Of a stretch of 64,000 bases of DNA, positions 31,816 through 39,633 are shown piece after piece. The DNA is from Rhizobium leguminosarum (GTDB lineage Bacteria; Pseudomonadota; Alphaproteobacteria; Rhizobiales; Rhizobiaceae), in the NCBI RefSeq assembly GCF_001679785.1, contig NZ_CP016286.1, positions 186,001-250,000 of the forward strand, read 5' to 3'. The stretch's first letter is position 1; every line of letters begins with the position of its first letter. Below the pieces are notes generated by a model. The model was given only the letters and a program-made list of their open reading frames with translations. It was not told where the DNA came from and searched no databases. Position numbers and translations under genes: made by a program.

Positions 31816-32034
31816 TCACCGTGTCGATGGCGGCGAGGATCTTCTGGTGAAGGGGGCAGCCGTGATCGTCGCTGCCGTCGAAAAAGCGTTCGGCCTCCAC
31901 CGCGCCTTCAGGAGATCGGGTGCCCCGGCCGTGACGCGGGCCTTGGCGCGGGTCTTTTCGGCTGTCCCGGCCTGTCGGGCGGCAGGAAGGGGAGGGCTCT
32001 CGGTTGAAGCAGGTGTAAGGTTGGCGGCAGACAT
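31816..32034 (-). CDS. Small ORF of uncertain frame (possible frameshift)
   Basis: ATG 32034 with AACGGAG upstream opens a 72-residue frame (MSAANLTPAST). Its second half (PNAFSTAATITAAPFTRRSS) looks like noise. The alternative minus-strand phase ending at 31799 reads GAVEAERFFDGSDDHGCPLH there and couples by ATGA to the next gene. A single indel around 31900-31960 would join the good halves, so the gene is probably frameshifted or mis-sequenced. Confidence 0.35.
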   Translation of the reverse strand: MSAANLTPASTESPPLPAARQAGTAEKTRAKARVTAGAPDLLKARWRPNAFSTAATITAAPFTRRSSPPSTR

Positions 32035-32045
32035 CTCCGTTCCCC

Positions 32046-32309
32046 TCAGGCGTAGAATTGATCGTTACTGGCGATGCCCATGATCTCGCGGGCATAGCGG
32101 TAATGCTCCTCGACGGACGCCGCCGCCCCGCGCAGCCAGGATGGGCCGCGGATTGAATGTTCGGGACGGCGCAGGAAGGCGAAGCCAAGCGCGCCCATGC
32201 GCTGGGCCTCGATCGCCATATAGGCGCGGCAGTCGCCGATCGTCTGCGCGCCATTCCAGCGGGCATCCCGCTTGCTCTCCTCGGTCTCGATTTTGCGGAT
32301 GTGCTGCAT
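32046..32309 (-). CDS. Prophage-like leftward gene, function unknown
   Basis: An 87-residue protein from ATG 32309, the first gene of the leftward cluster. It reads RDARWNGAQTIGDCRAYMAIEAQ and later AASVEEHYRYAREIMGIAS, mostly helical and basic. The two GGTAT-ATACC operators lie 41-90 bp upstream of its start, so the S24 repressor at 33181 likely controls it. No family is recognised. Confidence 0.6.
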   Translation of the reverse strand: MQHIRKIETEESKRDARWNGAQTIGDCRAYMAIEAQRMGALGFAFLRRPEHSIRGPSWLRGAAASVEEHYRYAREIMGIASNDQFYA

Positions 32310-32349
32310 CGCCTGTCCTCTCGCGCCTCTGATCGAGTTGTGAGAGAAA

Positions 32350-32399
32350 GGTATTAATAATACCCGATCGCGTCAACCGTGAAAGGTATAAAAAATACC
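32350..32399. promoter_or_regulatory. Two operator copies GGTAT-N5-ATACC
   Basis: GGTATTAATAATACC (32350-32364) and GGTATAAAAAATACC (32385-32399) are 15-bp inverted repeats with identical arms, 35 bp apart, in front of the leftward cluster. The same motif occurs beside the repressor gene (33829-33844, 33887-33903). Confidence 0.7.
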
Positions 32400-32829
32400 C
32401 CTTGGATTGACGAGGTACGAATCATAGGTCTATGTCTGGGGCAGATGATTGGGCGACCGGGTGCAACTCCCGAGCTGACGAAGCCCAGCGGCGCGGGAAG
32501 CGAAAGTCCTTAAGTGCGCTGTCAGAAAATCAGGACGAGGGCGAAGCGAATGGCCCCTCTGGCACGTGTCCCATCCCGGCTCCGGCCTTCAGGACTTGGC
32601 CAATGCTCTCCCGGCTTCATGGGCTTTGCTCATGGGGTAGGGGGAAGCTTTGGCCGGAACCCTCCCTCACCAGCCTTCAGGAACCTTCTCCTCCTAAGCC
32701 TAAGAGATAGGATAGAGAACTGAAATTGGAGCAGATGATGAAAACAAAAAAAGGAGGTCGGCGGCACGAAATCGAAATCACCGACGGGGTGATCGATGCG
32801 GGTCTCGGATCACCGAACTTTTAAGGTCC
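32400..32829. other. Region without a convincing gene
   Basis: It lies between the leftward operators and the frame at 32830. A 29-codon frame from ATG 32735 (ending TAA 32822-32824) has a poor ribosome site and no recognisable product. Longer frames here have composition unlike coding sequence. I call nothing. Confidence 0.4.
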
Positions 32830-33078
32830 ATGGAAAGAGAAGCTGCCGACGGACATGTTCTCCCCGCCGCCATTCGTTTCATCCTGGCGGCGGTGACGAG
32901 GGTGGTGCGCGAACGGCATCCGGAGCTTCCACAATTTGTGGTTTCAGGGGATGAATCGTCTCGATATACCTCGCGATCCCGGTTGGGGTCGGCGAGCTTC
33001 GGAGCGAAATCCTACAGGCCGTACATCTCTCGTGCGGCGCTATACGCCAGGAGCAACACCGCTAGTGTGACGATATAG
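32830..33078 (+). CDS. Possible small ORF, weak
   Basis: An 82-residue frame from ATG 32830. The first half (MEREAADGHVLPAAIRF, then VTRVVRERHPELPQF) looks coding. The second half is Ser/Arg-rich and overlaps the small membrane gene on the other strand. It may be the stub of a gene truncated at its 3' end. Low confidence. Confidence 0.25.
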   Translation: MEREAADGHVLPAAIRFILAAVTRVVRERHPELPQFVVSGDESSRYTSRSRLGSASFGAKSYRPYISRAALYARSNTASVTI

Positions 33079-33116
33079 AACCAGATTCGGCCGGCGCGTG
33101 AGGAAGGGCGTATCAT
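33012..33116 (-). CDS. 34-aa single-pass membrane peptide
   Basis: ATG 33116 to the stop at 33012 gives a 34-residue peptide with one hydrophobic helix (IWFYIVTLAVLLLAYSAA) and a basic N-terminus. AGGG is upstream. It follows the repressor gene on the same strand after 64 bp and could be cotranscribed. Too short for family assignment. Confidence 0.4.
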   Translation of the reverse strand: MIRPSSRAGRIWFYIVTLAVLLLAYSAAREMYGL

Positions 33117-33180
33117 CCTGTTTTCCCTGTTGAAATATGATTGATTCGCGACGTTATTTCCGAGCCTTGCGCTGTCGCCC

Positions 33181-33828
33181 TTACATCTCGATGATCGATC
33201 GGCGGACGCGGCCGACGATGGTGACGGCGCCCTGGAATTCCGGCGGCGGCACGTCTTCGTAGGAAGCGGGCTGGAAGGGCGGATCGTCGTTTGGGCGATA
33301 GCGCTTGTAGGTTGCGGCGCCCGTCTCGTCGGCAACGACATAGAGGGCGTTCGGCGCCAGGCGCTTGTCGCGCAGATTGACGAAGATGATCGAGCCCGGC
33401 GGCGAGATCTTGTTCATCGAATTGCCTTCGACCTCGAGCGCGATCCATTCGCCATCGGGCAGGTCGAGGGCGGCGACCGTCGGGAATTCCGAAAAATCGG
33501 TGATCGGCGCCTGCTCGCTCAGCTGGCCGGCGCTGACCCAGGAGATTTTCGGCACATCGGCGACGGAGGCGGGCAGCTCATCCGGATCGAGCGCATTGCC
33601 GGTTCCGAACTGCAGCCAGTTGAGATTGACCTTGAAAGCGCGGGCATACTTCTTCGCATCGGCAATGCCGAAGCCGTTGCGGCCGGATTCATGCGCCTTG
33701 TAGACATTCGCATTCCAGCCGAACCGATCGACGATCGCCTTCGGGCCGGCAAAGCCCGCATTCTTCCGGGCCATGACGAGGCGCTTTGCGCGTTCTTCGC
33801 GTTCAAATTGTTCCTGATCTTTCAACAT
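33181..33828 (-). CDS. Phage-type S24/LexA-like repressor
   Basis: A 215-residue protein. N-terminal helix-turn-helix (ARKNAGFAGPKAIVDRFGWNANVYKAHESG) and C-terminal S24 peptidase domain. The catalytic Ser lies in EGNSMNKISPPGSIIF and the Lys in ATYKRYRP, so RecA-stimulated self-cleavage is plausible. It should bind the GGTAT/ATACC operators flanking it and repress the leftward cluster (32309 onward) and the rightward cluster (33912 onward). It defines the control region of a prophage-like element. Confidence 0.9.
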   Translation of the reverse strand: MLKDQEQFEREERAKRLVMARKNAGFAGPKAIVDRFGWNANVYKAHESGRNGFGIADAKKYARAFKVNLNWLQFGTGNALDPDELPASVADVPKISWVSAGQLSEQAPITDFSEFPTVAALDLPDGEWIALEVEGNSMNKISPPGSIIFVNLRDKRLAPNALYVVADETGAATYKRYRPNDDPPFQPASYEDVPPPEFQGAVTIVGRVRRSIIEM

Positions 33829-33904
33829 GATATAAAAAATACCCTAAAATAAGGTACATGTCATGCCCTAATGTGCTTGACATATCGGGTATTAATTGTA
33901 CCCT
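33829..33904 (+). promoter_or_regulatory. Repressor/rightward promoter-operator region
   Basis: A degenerate operator (GATATAAAAAATACCC, 33829-33844) covers the repressor start. A good one (GGGTATTAATTGTACCC, 33887-33903) lies within the spacer of a promoter formed by TTGACA (33877-33882) and TACCCT (33899-33904). Repressor binding there would block rightward transcription. Confidence 0.65.
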
Positions 33905-33911
33905 AATCGAC

Positions 33912-34163
33912 ATGACAAGCGCCGACATCATTCAACAACGGGCCACGTTCCGCGGCTGGGGAGACGACGCCATGAGGTTCACCATTTCCTCGGAAGAGCG
34001 GCTCGCCATGGACGTGATGCCGGCCGGCGTCGTCATTCACCGGCCGCAAGGCCCAAGGGGAGGGCGCATGTCGGTGATATCAGTTCGCAACGAGGATATT
34101 CCCTTCCTCGCCAAGGCCCTGCAGCAGGTGCTGAATGCCAACCGGGAGGTGGAATCGATATGA
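33912..34163 (+). CDS. First rightward prophage-like gene, function unknown
   Basis: An 83-residue protein from ATG 33912, about 8 bp after the -10 box, so the message may be nearly leaderless. RFTISSEERLAMDVMPAGVVIHRP suggests a small beta-rich domain. FLAKALQQVLNANREVE forms the C-terminal helix. It occupies the position of cro in lambda-like regions but lacks an evident helix-turn-helix. It overlaps the next gene by ATGA. Confidence 0.55.
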   Translation: MTSADIIQQRATFRGWGDDAMRFTISSEERLAMDVMPAGVVIHRPQGPRGGRMSVISVRNEDIPFLAKALQQVLNANREVESI

Positions 34164-34378
34164 CCATCTTCACCGCAACAGCCGCCGGCGAGTTCCAGCG
34201 CCGCGGTGCCCGCTACATCGGCTGCCCGGTGTGCGGCAAGGCGCTGTCGATTGCCGAGGTGATCGAGCGCCACTGTGAGAACTGCGATCGGCCAACGCGC
34301 CCGGAAGAGATTAGCGAGACGATGATCCCGCCCGGCGCTCTGTCGATCACCAACCCCGATAGCCCAGCCCCTCCCTGA
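34160..34378 (+). CDS. Small zinc-ribbon protein
   Basis: A 72-residue protein in ATGA overlap with the previous gene. CPVCGKAL and CENCDRPT, about 22 residues apart, form a probable four-Cys zinc ribbon. It is unrelated in layout to the CxxC...CxxH proteins of the tRNA island. Function is unknown. Confidence 0.6.
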   Translation: MTIFTATAAGEFQRRGARYIGCPVCGKALSIAEVIERHCENCDRPTRPEEISETMIPPGALSITNPDSPAPP

Positions 34379-34651
34379 CGGCTATCGGCCGCTGACGTCG
34401 TCGCCCTCCCTCGGCGACGCCAGCATCTCGGACGCGACTCTGTCGCGCCGAGCGGGTGCGGCGATGCCGTGCCCACCGGCGCGACTCTGTCGCGTCCGAC
34501 CCAGGCGGCGGCCTGGCAGACGACCGGAGCCTTTGCTCGCGCAAGAGCCGGCTCCGGTCGTCATCGATGAATTTGAATCAAGCACGGGACGAGCCACCCG
34601 CTCCGGCGGGAACGGCGGGCCGCGTTCGAAATCGGAAAGAAGGATCAAGCG

Positions 34652-34990
34652 ATGAGCTTCCAGGTCGAGGTCGCGCCAGCGCAGCAAAGCACGCACATGA
34701 ACGCGCTCGAGCTCTTCCGCACTGGCCGGGACTATATCGAGATCGCCGTCATTCTCGGGACGTCGGTGCCCTCGGTGGAGATCGAGATCCACCGGCTTCG
34801 AAGTGCGGAAAAGGGCGACACCGCCCAGCAGGACCATGCCGGCTCAGAGATCAGGCGGTTTCCCCGCCGCACTGTGAGGCCCGGCACCCCGGTCAATTTT
34901 GCCCGGCGGGCGACGGAGGCTGCGGGTTTGAGGCCAACCATTCATGGGGTCGTGACGGCCGCGAGCAGGAAAGGCACATCGCATGGCTAA
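34652..34990 (+). CDS. Small HTH-type protein, function unknown
   Basis: A 112-residue protein. ALELFRTGRDYIEIAVILGTSVPSVEIEIHRLRS (two halves of a helix-turn-helix) resembles sigma-70 region 4 or GcrA-like DNA-binding domains, followed by a basic tail. It begins the dense part of the rightward cluster, after a 270-bp stretch (34379-34651) holding two GCGACTCTGTCGCG-type palindromes and no gene I can support. It overlaps the next gene by 8 bp. Confidence 0.55.
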   Translation: MSFQVEVAPAQQSTHMNALELFRTGRDYIEIAVILGTSVPSVEIEIHRLRSAEKGDTAQQDHAGSEIRRFPRRTVRPGTPVNFARRATEAAGLRPTIHGVVTAASRKGTSHG

Positions 34991-35348
34991 GGACACGATG
35001 AGTGAGGAGATCATGGAGATCCTCCGCCCGGTGCTGGGCGAGGAGCTGGCGGCAGCGATCATCGAGCATCGCAAGCGCACGCTGAAGAAGCCGCTGACGG
35101 CTTATGCCGCGCGGATGCAGGCCAGGGAATATCTGATGACCGGCGACCCGGTCGGCGCCGCCGAGATGCAGATCTTCCGCGGCTGGCAGGCGATCAAATG
35201 CGACTGGTACCTCAAGGAGAAGGCGAGGGAGGCCGGGTCGATCAACAGCAGCGTGAGAAGGACAGCAGTCGATGCCGCACGAGATTTCCCCTCTGGTGAA
35301 GATCATTTCGGGGATGCTTTCTGGCTTCCCGGCATCCGCAGGCACTGA
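34983..35348 (+). CDS. Prophage-like early protein, function unknown
   Basis: A 121-residue protein. The first 85 residues (EEIMEILRPVLGEELAAAI; YAARMQAREYLMTGDPVGA) are helical. The tail (DFPSGEDHFGDAFWLPG) overlaps the next gene by 77 bp in another frame. That large overlap suggests its native stop was lost, or that overlapping coding is genuine. No family is recognised. Confidence 0.55.
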   Translation: MAKDTMSEEIMEILRPVLGEELAAAIIEHRKRTLKKPLTAYAARMQAREYLMTGDPVGAAEMQIFRGWQAIKCDWYLKEKAREAGSINSSVRRTAVDAARDFPSGEDHFGDAFWLPGIRRH

Positions 35349-35712
35349 TCCCGACATGCAGATCCGCGCCTATCTCGTCGCCGTCGAGGGCCTGCCGGCA
35401 GAGGCGGTCTGGCGGGCCGCCAAACGCTTCATCTCCGGCCAGGTGAGGGACCATAACCGCGCCTTTGCCCCGAGCAGTGCCAGCTTTGCCGAGGAGTGCC
35501 GCCATCAGCAGGCGGCGATCGAGGCCGAGCGCCGGCCGCGCCTGGAAGCCGAGCCCGAGGTGCCGCGGCCGAAAGTGCCGGCCTACAAGATGCAGCTGCT
35601 GCGCGATGCGGCCAATGGCAGCCGCAACGCCAAGCGGGAGCTCGCCCGCATGTTTCCCGACAACCCGATCATCGCCCGCGCCGCGTGGGACGCACAGGAG
35701 GCTACCAAGTGA
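35272..35712 (+). CDS. Prophage-like early protein (replication-associated?)
   Basis: A 146-residue protein. ISGMLSGFPASAGTDPDMQIR and AAKRFISGQVRDHNRAFAPSSASFAEECR give a helical N-terminal domain of the kind found in phage replication accessory proteins. It ends in a Pro-rich hinge and a basic helix. The assignment is by resemblance only. Its stop overlaps the GTG of the next gene (GTGA). Confidence 0.5.
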   Translation: MPHEISPLVKIISGMLSGFPASAGTDPDMQIRAYLVAVEGLPAEAVWRAAKRFISGQVRDHNRAFAPSSASFAEECRHQQAAIEAERRPRLEAEPEVPRPKVPAYKMQLLRDAANGSRNAKRELARMFPDNPIIARAAWDAQEATK

Positions 35713-36008
35713 CAATCACCTTTTGGACGGAGGACAAGATCGTCAAGGCGGAAAAGCTCTGGAAGGAAGGGCTGTCGGCGAGAGAGATCGCCAACCTGTT
35801 CGGCTCGAAGAAGAACACCGTCATCAACATGGCGCACCGCAACCGCGACAGGTTCCCCTCGAGGCAGGACACCTGGCATCCGCATCCGAAGGCGGGCCCG
35901 CCCGTCCAGCCGATCCGCCACCCCGACCGCGTGACGCGGGTGACCCTGTCGGGCGCGCATGTGACGATGCCGCGCGTGCCGAGCATCGATGGGCCTGCGG
36001 AGCCATGA
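35709..36008 (+). CDS. GcrA-like DNA-binding protein
   Basis: A 99-residue protein from GTG 35709. The N-terminal WTEDKIVKAEKLWKEGLSAREI followed by KKNTVINMAHRNRDRF matches the GcrA cell-cycle-regulator helix-turn-helix (W-T-x-E-x-V-x-x-L-x-x-L-W-x-x-G-x-S-A). It lacks the long linker and sigma-binding C-terminus of chromosomal GcrA. Phage-borne GcrA-like proteins are known in alphaproteobacteria. It could redirect methylation-dependent transcription, an inference. Confidence 0.75.
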   Translation: MTITFWTEDKIVKAEKLWKEGLSAREIANLFGSKKNTVINMAHRNRDRFPSRQDTWHPHPKAGPPVQPIRHPDRVTRVTLSGAHVTMPRVPSIDGPAEP

Positions 36009-36202
36009 GCCCGGTGACCCCACGCGAAACCGAAGTGATCCGCTGGATGGCGGAGGGAAAGACCGCCTCCGAGATCGGCACCATTCTCGGCATCTCGCCG
36101 ATCACCGTGAATACCCACATCGCCAACGCCAAAATGAAGCTCGGCGTCTTCAAGGAAACGGCGCTGGTCGCCGCGGCACTCAGAAACGGCATCATTCGAT
36201 AG
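36005..36202 (+). CDS. LuxR-type (GerE) HTH protein
   Basis: A 65-residue protein consisting only of a GerE domain: TPRETEVIRWMAEGKTASEI, then LGISPITVNTHIANAKMKLG. The ATG overlaps the preceding stop. No sensor domain is present, so it acts as a bare DNA-binding module, probably a regulator of late or neighbouring genes. Confidence 0.85.
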   Translation: MSPVTPRETEVIRWMAEGKTASEIGTILGISPITVNTHIANAKMKLGVFKETALVAAALRNGIIR

Positions 36203-36215
36203 AAGGACGATCAGC

Positions 36216-36809
36216 ATGGGCGGCAAAGCCACCAAGGTGAAGACAGGACGGACAAACAAGGGCGCCGGCCGGCCGCGCAAGGAAAACGTCGAGCGTTTTC
36301 CCGGCGGCAAGATCAAGCCCTTCGAAACTGAGAAGGACAATATCAGCGTGGCGGTCGCCGCCCGCCGCCGCATCCATGGCTTCGGCCGGACGGTTGCCGA
36401 TGAGACGGTCAAAAGCCCCTTTGCCGGCTACACCCTCGGCCGCATGTTCCTTGACGGCCTGATCACCGCCGAACAGCGCCAGGCCGGCGACGACTATGCC
36501 GAGACGATCGCCCGCTACCACAAGACCACAGGCATCCCGGCCCCGAGCCCGAGGGCGCAATCGCTGTTCTCAGTCAAAGGCCATGAAGGCGAACAGACCG
36601 AAACCTTCGCCGACCGCGCCCGCAAGGCCAGCAACCGCATGATGGCCCTGCAGGGCATCCTGCTCCGCTGCCCCGACGGGCCGCAGGTGCGCAGCATGGT
36701 CTATAACGTGACGGTGATGGACTACGACCATCTGCGCCAGATGCCGCCGCAGCAATTGCTGTGGCTGCGGAGGGGATTGACGGCGTTGCGGGGGGCGAGG
36801 GGTGGGTGA
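36216..36809 (+). CDS. Last gene of prophage-like cluster, function unknown
   Basis: A 197-residue basic protein with a Lys/Arg/Gly-rich start (GRTNKGAGRPRKENVERFPGG), mid helices (LGRMFLDGLITAEQRQAGDDY) and DYDHLRQMPPQQLLWLRRGL near the C-terminus. The AT-hook-like GRPRK suggests DNA binding. After it, phage-type genes stop abruptly: no terminase, portal, capsid or tail genes follow. Confidence 0.6.
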   Translation: MGGKATKVKTGRTNKGAGRPRKENVERFPGGKIKPFETEKDNISVAVAARRRIHGFGRTVADETVKSPFAGYTLGRMFLDGLITAEQRQAGDDYAETIARYHKTTGIPAPSPRAQSLFSVKGHEGEQTETFADRARKASNRMMALQGILLRCPDGPQVRSMVYNVTVMDYDHLRQMPPQQLLWLRRGLTALRGARGG

Positions 36810-36948
36810 TGGGGTGAGGTAAGGCCCGTGGGCGGCTCCCAGAGCCATACGAAGCAGCCTTGGCTTTGCCGAGCCCGATATATGGAAGGCAGAGACTTTT
36901 TGCGCTAACCCTTTGGCCTGCGCTTCGCTTCTGCTGTAGGATTTGCAA

Positions 36949-37305
36949 ATGAACGACATCGACCTGTCGCCGGAACTTTACGTCGAATTTTCTCGCGGAG
37001 GAGGCTCTGATTCCGGCAGCATCTACCATGTCACACGGCACAAGGCGGGTGGTCAGGTCTCTGCGCGTGTCGCACGTTTTTTCATCACTGACGCCAGGAT
37101 TCCTGCGGAAGGCTTTTTCCCCCACAAGAGACTCGACTGTTTCGTGGTCGACAAAAGGCTGGTTCCCAAGCCCGAGCGGCTTGCCGGGATTTTGTTTGAA
37201 GCCCTGAAAAAGCACGGTGCGATTGATGAGCCCGCGTGGCTGGAATGGTATGTTGCCAAGGGGTTAGGCGGCAAGCCCTACGGCGAGGTCTTAGACTTCG
37301 ACTGA
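36949..37305 (+). CDS. Hypothetical protein, alpha/beta
   Basis: A 118-residue protein from ATG 36949. Strand-rich start (LSPELYVEFSRGGGSDSGS, IYHVTRHKAGG), then FFITDARIPAEGFFPHKR and PERLAGILFEALKKHGAID. No known domain is recognised. It lies outside the repressor-controlled cluster with normal spacing and may be a chromosomal gene. Confidence 0.6.
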   Translation: MNDIDLSPELYVEFSRGGGSDSGSIYHVTRHKAGGQVSARVARFFITDARIPAEGFFPHKRLDCFVVDKRLVPKPERLAGILFEALKKHGAIDEPAWLEWYVAKGLGGKPYGEVLDFD

Positions 37306-38058
37306 CGCGATACAGCGACGGAAGCGAAAATTCGCCCATTACCCGTCGCCATTGCTGTATTGCCCCAGAGCTCACCCCACCCTCCGTCTTCCTCGGGCTT
37401 GACCCGAGGATCCACGCCGGCCTGCGTGCCGCGGCCTGGAGACACGGGCGGAAACGGGCGAGGGGCATGCTGCGACATCTCGATTCCCTCTTCTCCCCAG
37501 CGGGGAGAAGGTGCCCGTAGGGCGGATGAGGGGGCCGCGGAAGCCGGTCTTTCAACAACGTCCATGCGGGCTTCGGCCGCTGCGGCATTGTCTCTACTGT
37601 GTGATGGGGCACGGCGTTGCAGGTCAGGTTCTACGGGAGGGTGTGCCGGGCGGCCCCCCATCCGCCTGCCGGCACCTTCTCCCCGAGGGGAGAAGAGACT
37701 TGCGGCAGCCTCTCCGTTCCCATCGGCCTCAGGACGGTAGAGACCAGCCCGAAAGATAGGTGGATTTTCACAGTTGTTGGCGGTGTACTTGCCGCAAAGC
37801 TCACCCCACGCTCCGTCTTCCTCGGGCTTGACCCGAGGATCCACCTCGGCCTCCATCAGCAACGGGCATGGATCCCAGGCTCAAGGCCTGGGATGACGGA
37901 GGTTGGGGATCCGTTTTCGCCAATCTCCCAGCGGGTTGAGCCGGAACCCGCCGTGGAGCAATAGCAGACTCTGATCGACGTCTGACGGACCCTTTTCGTT
38001 GCCGCTCCATGGGAGTATTTTGCTCCCAAACTGTCTCAACTTGGCGCTGGAGAGTGCA
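37306..38058. repeat. 750-bp gap filled with rhizobial intergenic repeats
   Basis: A 45-bp unit starting CTCACCCCAC and containing the hairpin CCTCGGGCTTGACCCGAGG occurs at 37371-37415 and 37800-37844 with one mismatch. Palindromes of the TTCTCCCC...GGGGAGAA type lie at about 37491-37505 and 37677-37693. CCCAGGC...GCCTGGG follows near 37873-37894. Frames across this gap are not genes. Confidence 0.7.
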
Positions 38059-39633
38059 GTGTTTGCGGACGGCCGTCGCACGTTTCTGCTCTTTTTGGCC
38101 GTCGCATCGTGTCTACTGACGTTGGCGCCACAATTGGGTGCGGCAGACGACACCGTTACAATCGACAGCGGAATGCTGAAAGGTGAGAGGTCGGGCACGG
38201 TCGTCGGCTTCAAGGGCATACCCTATGCGGCACCGCCGGTGGGCGATCTGAGATGGCGCAATCCGAGACCGGCGGAGACATGGAGCGGTATCAAGGATGC
38301 CCGCGATTTCGGTCCGTCCTGCATGCAGACCGATGACCTGCCGAAGTCAGAAGATTGTTTGACCCTCAATGTCTGGACACCCGCCAAGCGTTCTCGGACA
38401 CCCCTGCCGGTGATGGTTTGGATTTATGGCGGCGCTCTTGCCCAGGGAAACACCCTTCAGTATCCCGGTGACCAGCTGGCCGCCCGGAGAGTTGTGTTCG
38501 TCAGCATGAACTACCGTGTAGGCCGATTGGGGTACTTTGCCCATCCGGCGCTGATGAAGGAATCCCCTGACGAGCCCGTCGGCAATTATGGTTACATGGA
38601 CCAGCTTGCAGCCTTGAAATGGGTCCGGCAAAATATCGAAGCCTTCGGCGGCGATCCGAAGAAAGTGACCCTATTCGGAGAGTCGGCCGGTGGCGGCTCG
38701 GTGATGGCGCACATGATATCGCCGTTGTCACGGGGATTTTTCCGCGGCGCCATCCTACAGTCACCGGGCCTGCCTACCGCGCGTGCTGAGAGTACGCCTT
38801 TGTCAACGTTGAAAGAAGCAGAGAAAACCGCGTTGGACTATGCGGCTTCTCTCGGAATCAATGGCAGCGATGCCGACGCTCTCACGGCCCTTCGGGCGCT
38901 GCCTGCGGAAAAGCTGACCGAAGGTGCATCGGCACATGACGTGCTGGCGGGAATGTCGACCGGCAAGCCCGTCATCGGCGTCTCAGGCCCGATTATTGAC
39001 GGAAAGTTTTTGCTCGAAACGCCGGAAGCGGCTTTTGCGGCAGGCCGTCAGGCGCCGGTTCCCGTCATCGTCGGGGCAAATAATCGAGATCTCGGTCTCG
39101 GTCAGGCCGCGACGAAAGACGATCTCTTCGCGCTGTTCGGGAAGCATGCTGCCGAAGCCCGCACCCTCTACGATCCGACCGGCCAACAGACGCTCGATGA
39201 GCTGAAGCAGCAGGTTCTGGCCGACAAAACACTTGTCGAACCATCCCGCCACCTCGCTGACGAGATGATCCGCGCTGGTCAGCCGACGTGGTGGTATCGT
39301 TTCTCCTATGTCGCCGAGGCTCTCCGCAACGATCCGGCATGGAAAGGCGCTCTGCACGGCTTTGAAATTCCGTATACGCTCAACATTCCAGACGCACTGG
39401 TGAAAGACAAGGTGACGCCTGCCGACTGGGCCATGGCCACATTGGCGAGTGCCTACTGGGTCCAATTTGCAACGAGCGGTGACCCCAATGGAGGCTCACG
39501 GCCAAAATGGCCTCACCACGACCCCTTCGTCCATAGGGTCATCGACTTCACCAATCACGGCGTGACGTTCGGAGCAGATCCGCTGAAGCTGAGGCTCGAC
39601 CTCTGGCAAAGGTATTGGCAGGAAAAGCAGTGA
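38059..39633 (+). CDS. Type-B carboxylesterase/lipase
   Basis: A 524-residue exported serine hydrolase from GTG 38059 with GGAGAG upstream and a signal peptide (FLLFLAVASCLLTLAPQLGAA). Hallmarks of the family: FKGIPYAAPPVGDLRWRNP near residue 55, EDCLTLNVWTP, the nucleophile elbow GESAGGGS, an acidic region around GANNRD, and the catalytic His in GALHGFEIPYT. It hydrolyses carboxylic esters in the periplasm or outside. The first 20 codons of the open frame before GTG lack a ribosome site. Confidence 0.88.
   Translation: MFADGRRTFLLFLAVASCLLTLAPQLGAADDTVTIDSGMLKGERSGTVVGFKGIPYAAPPVGDLRWRNPRPAETWSGIKDARDFGPSCMQTDDLPKSEDCLTLNVWTPAKRSRTPLPVMVWIYGGALAQGNTLQYPGDQLAARRVVFVSMNYRVGRLGYFAHPALMKESPDEPVGNYGYMDQLAALKWVRQNIEAFGGDPKKVTLFGESAGGGSVMAHMISPLSRGFFRGAILQSPGLPTARAESTPLSTLKEAEKTALDYAASLGINGSDADALTALRALPAEKLTEGASAHDVLAGMSTGKPVIGVSGPIIDGKFLLETPEAAFAAGRQAPVPVIVGANNRDLGLGQAATKDDLFALFGKHAAEARTLYDPTGQQTLDELKQQVLADKTLVEPSRHLADEMIRAGQPTWWYRFSYVAEALRNDPAWKGALHGFEIPYTLNIPDALVKDKVTPADWAMATLASAYWVQFATSGDPNGGSRPKWPHHDPFVHRVIDFTNHGVTFGADPLKLRLDLWQRYWQEKQ

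Noticed and set aside
34379..34651. Overlapping frames with Arg/Pro-rich products
   Set aside because: Composition and lack of start signals suggest non-coding sequence with two GCGACTCTGTCGCG-type palindromes.
37306..37998. Repeated hairpins considered as a CRISPR array
   Set aside because: Only two copies of the 45-bp unit, 430 bp apart, with unequal spacing and no cas genes; they are dispersed intergenic repeats.
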